Shown piece after piece: positions 13,540 through 14,487 of a DNA stretch of 14,487 nucleotides (position 1 is the first letter of the stretch; each line of letters starts with the position of its first letter). Origin of the DNA: DASTYU01 sp035764655 (GTDB lineage: Bacteria; Chloroflexota; Limnocylindria; Limnocylindrales; CSP1-4). Made by a program: the position numbers and the translations under genes. The notes beneath the pieces are model-generated. The model was not told the DNA's origin, searched no databases, and was given only the letters and a program-made list of their open reading frames with translations. The stretch lies in the NCBI GenBank assembly GCA_035764655.1, contig DASTYU010000208.1, positions 1 to 14,487 on the forward strand. The letters run 5' to 3'.

Positions 13540-14487
13540 CCGAACAGCAAGCCCTGGCGGGCGGAGGCCGGGTCGTTGTAGTAGCTGGCGAGGCCGGTGA
13601 GGGCGACGCCGTTCGACGCCGCCGCGTCGACCAACGGCGTCTCCTCGACGCCCGGAGGGAGCCAGGCGATCACGTGCAGCCCCGCCGACGCCCCGCACGG
13701 CTCCAGCCCGGGCAGGTGCCGGTCGATGGCCGCAAGCAAGGCGTCGCGCCGAGCCCGGTACACGGGCCGCATCCGGCGGAGGTGATGGTCGAACTCGCCA
13801 CGTGCCAGGAAGTCGGCGAAGGCGAGTTGCTCGATGCTCGGCGAGCCACGGTCGACGGACTGCTTGATTGACGCCAGGTCGTCGACGAGTCCGTCCGGCG
13901 CGATCATCCAGCCAAGGCGCAGGCCGGGCGCGAGGGTCTTGCTGGCGGAGCCGGCGTAGATGACGTGCTCGGGCGCAAGGCCCTGGATGGCCCCGATCGG
14001 CTCCCGGTCGTAGCGATACTCGGCGTCGTAGTCGTCTTCGAGGATGGATCGATCGTTGTCGGTGGCCCAGCAGACGAGCGCTGCGCGCCGTTCCGCTGAC
14101 AGGACGGCGCCGGTCGGAAACTGGTGGGCCGGGGTCACGACGACGATGTCGGCGTCGGCACGTGCGAGGGCGTCGACACGGATGCCCTCCTCGTCGACCG
14201 GGACCGGGATGATCGCGAGATCCAGCATCCCGGCGACACGCCGGAAATCGTCCTCCTGGCTCGGATCCTCGACCGCGATGCGCGTCTGCCCTCTCGCCCG
14301 GAGGGCCTGGGCGACCAGCACGAATGCCTGCGCAAACCCGTTGCAGATGACGACGCGTTCCGCATCGGCGCAGGCGCCACGGACCCGGTTGAGGTAGTCG
14401 GCCAGGGCCCCACGAAGCTCCGGGGCGCCCCGGTGGTCGAGCGACACCAGCCGGTCGTTGGGCGCATCGGTCAGGACGCGTCGCACC
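13473..14487 (-). CDS. MocR/PdxR-type transcriptional regulator, aminotransferase half (N-terminus beyond right edge)
   Basis: About 338 residues are visible, all belonging to a PLP-dependent fold-type I aminotransferase domain of the kind fused to GntR helix-turn-helix domains. Key motifs: YLNRVRGACADAERVVICNG near the visible start (split by the family's glycine), ILEDDYDAEYRYDREPIGAI with the PLP-contacting Asp and Tyr, and SASKTLAPGLRLGW with the Schiff-base Lys at codon 13938-13940. The EDDYDAEYRYD and SKTLAPxLRLG signatures are those of MocR regulators rather than plain aminotransferases. The frame is open to the edge; a GTG at 14486 is just internal. The DNA-binding domain should lie outside the window. 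PdxR members control vitamin B6 genes, GabR members GABA use; which this is cannot be told. Its 3' end overlaps the micro-operon. Confidence 0.9.
   Translation of the reverse strand, partial: VRRVLTDAPNDRLVSLDHRGAPELRGALADYLNRVRGACADAERVVICNGFAQAFVLVAQALRARGQTRIAVEDPSQEDDFRRVAGMLDLAIIPVPVDEEGIRVDALARADADIVVVTPAHQFPTGAVLSAERRAALVCWATDNDRSILEDDYDAEYRYDREPIGAIQGLAPEHVIYAGSASKTLAPGLRLGWMIAPDGLVDDLASIKQSVDRGSPSIEQLAFADFLARGEFDHHLRRMRPVYRARRDALLAAIDRHLPGLEPCGASAGLHVIAWLPPGVEETPLVDAAASNGVALTGLASYYNDPASARQGLLFGYGRVTESLIEEGISVVASALG

Noticed and set aside
13087..13698. 203-residue minus-strand frame
   Set aside because: Antisense to the micro-operon and out of frame with the MocR gene; no recognisable domain and no plausible start signal.

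Overview
This is a gene-dense, high-GC bacterial window (roughly two-thirds G+C by eye; most stops are TGA, several starts are GTG). Gene content, GC and small families such as DUF2630, SHOCT and UPF0104 point to a Terrabacteria-type lineage. I favour a soil or freshwater Chloroflexota (Limnocylindria/Ellin6529-like) or an actinobacterium. This is inference; no rRNA or other phylogenetic marker is present.

Layout. (1) 1-1853, minus: arginine deiminase followed by a left-truncated ornithine carbamoyltransferase, the core of the arginine deiminase pathway. A divergent APC-family amino-acid permease (2042-3379, plus) is the plausible arginine/ornithine exchanger. The 188-bp divergent spacer carries two GC-rich hairpins. 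(2) 3395-6137, minus: a translationally coupled three-gene operon of a UPF0104/LPG-synthase-TM-like flippase-type protein, an AI-2E/PerM-family permease and a zinc-ribbon + SHOCT protein. (3) 6259-6684, plus: an uncharacterised 141-aa protein. It converges on a META-domain lipoprotein (6704-7129, minus). (4) 7248-7608, minus: DUF2630 protein and tRNA-Pro(CGG) with encoded CCA. Further upstream on the same strand is an MFS transporter (7669-8931). (5) 9045-13065, plus: a tightly overlapped signalling operon of a single-domain response regulator, a GAF protein with no output domain, and a 947-aa membrane-linked hybrid histidine kinase. The kinase N-terminus carries a V4R-like module ending in a Cys-x7-Cys motif. 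(6) 13175-13539, plus: a two-gene micro-operon of a 30-aa membrane peptide and a 90-aa basic protein, coupled by TGATG, with a strong hairpin inside the second gene. (7) 13473-14487, minus: the aminotransferase half of a MocR/PdxR-type regulator, cut by the right edge and overlapping the micro-operon tail to tail.

How it fits together: arginine is imported, deiminated to citrulline and cleaved phosphorolytically to ornithine and carbamoyl phosphate; a carbamate kinase would be expected beyond the left edge. The three-gene signalling operon looks like one phosphorelay: a kinase with two sensor modules, an attached receiver, a free receiver and an extra GAF sensor. No DNA-binding or enzymatic output is encoded next to it.

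The least explained parts are the 30-aa/90-aa micro-operon, the output-less GAF protein and the V4R-like kinase N-terminus. No CRISPR array, insertion sequence, prophage or integrase was seen, and no stretch over 300 bases lacks a gene.
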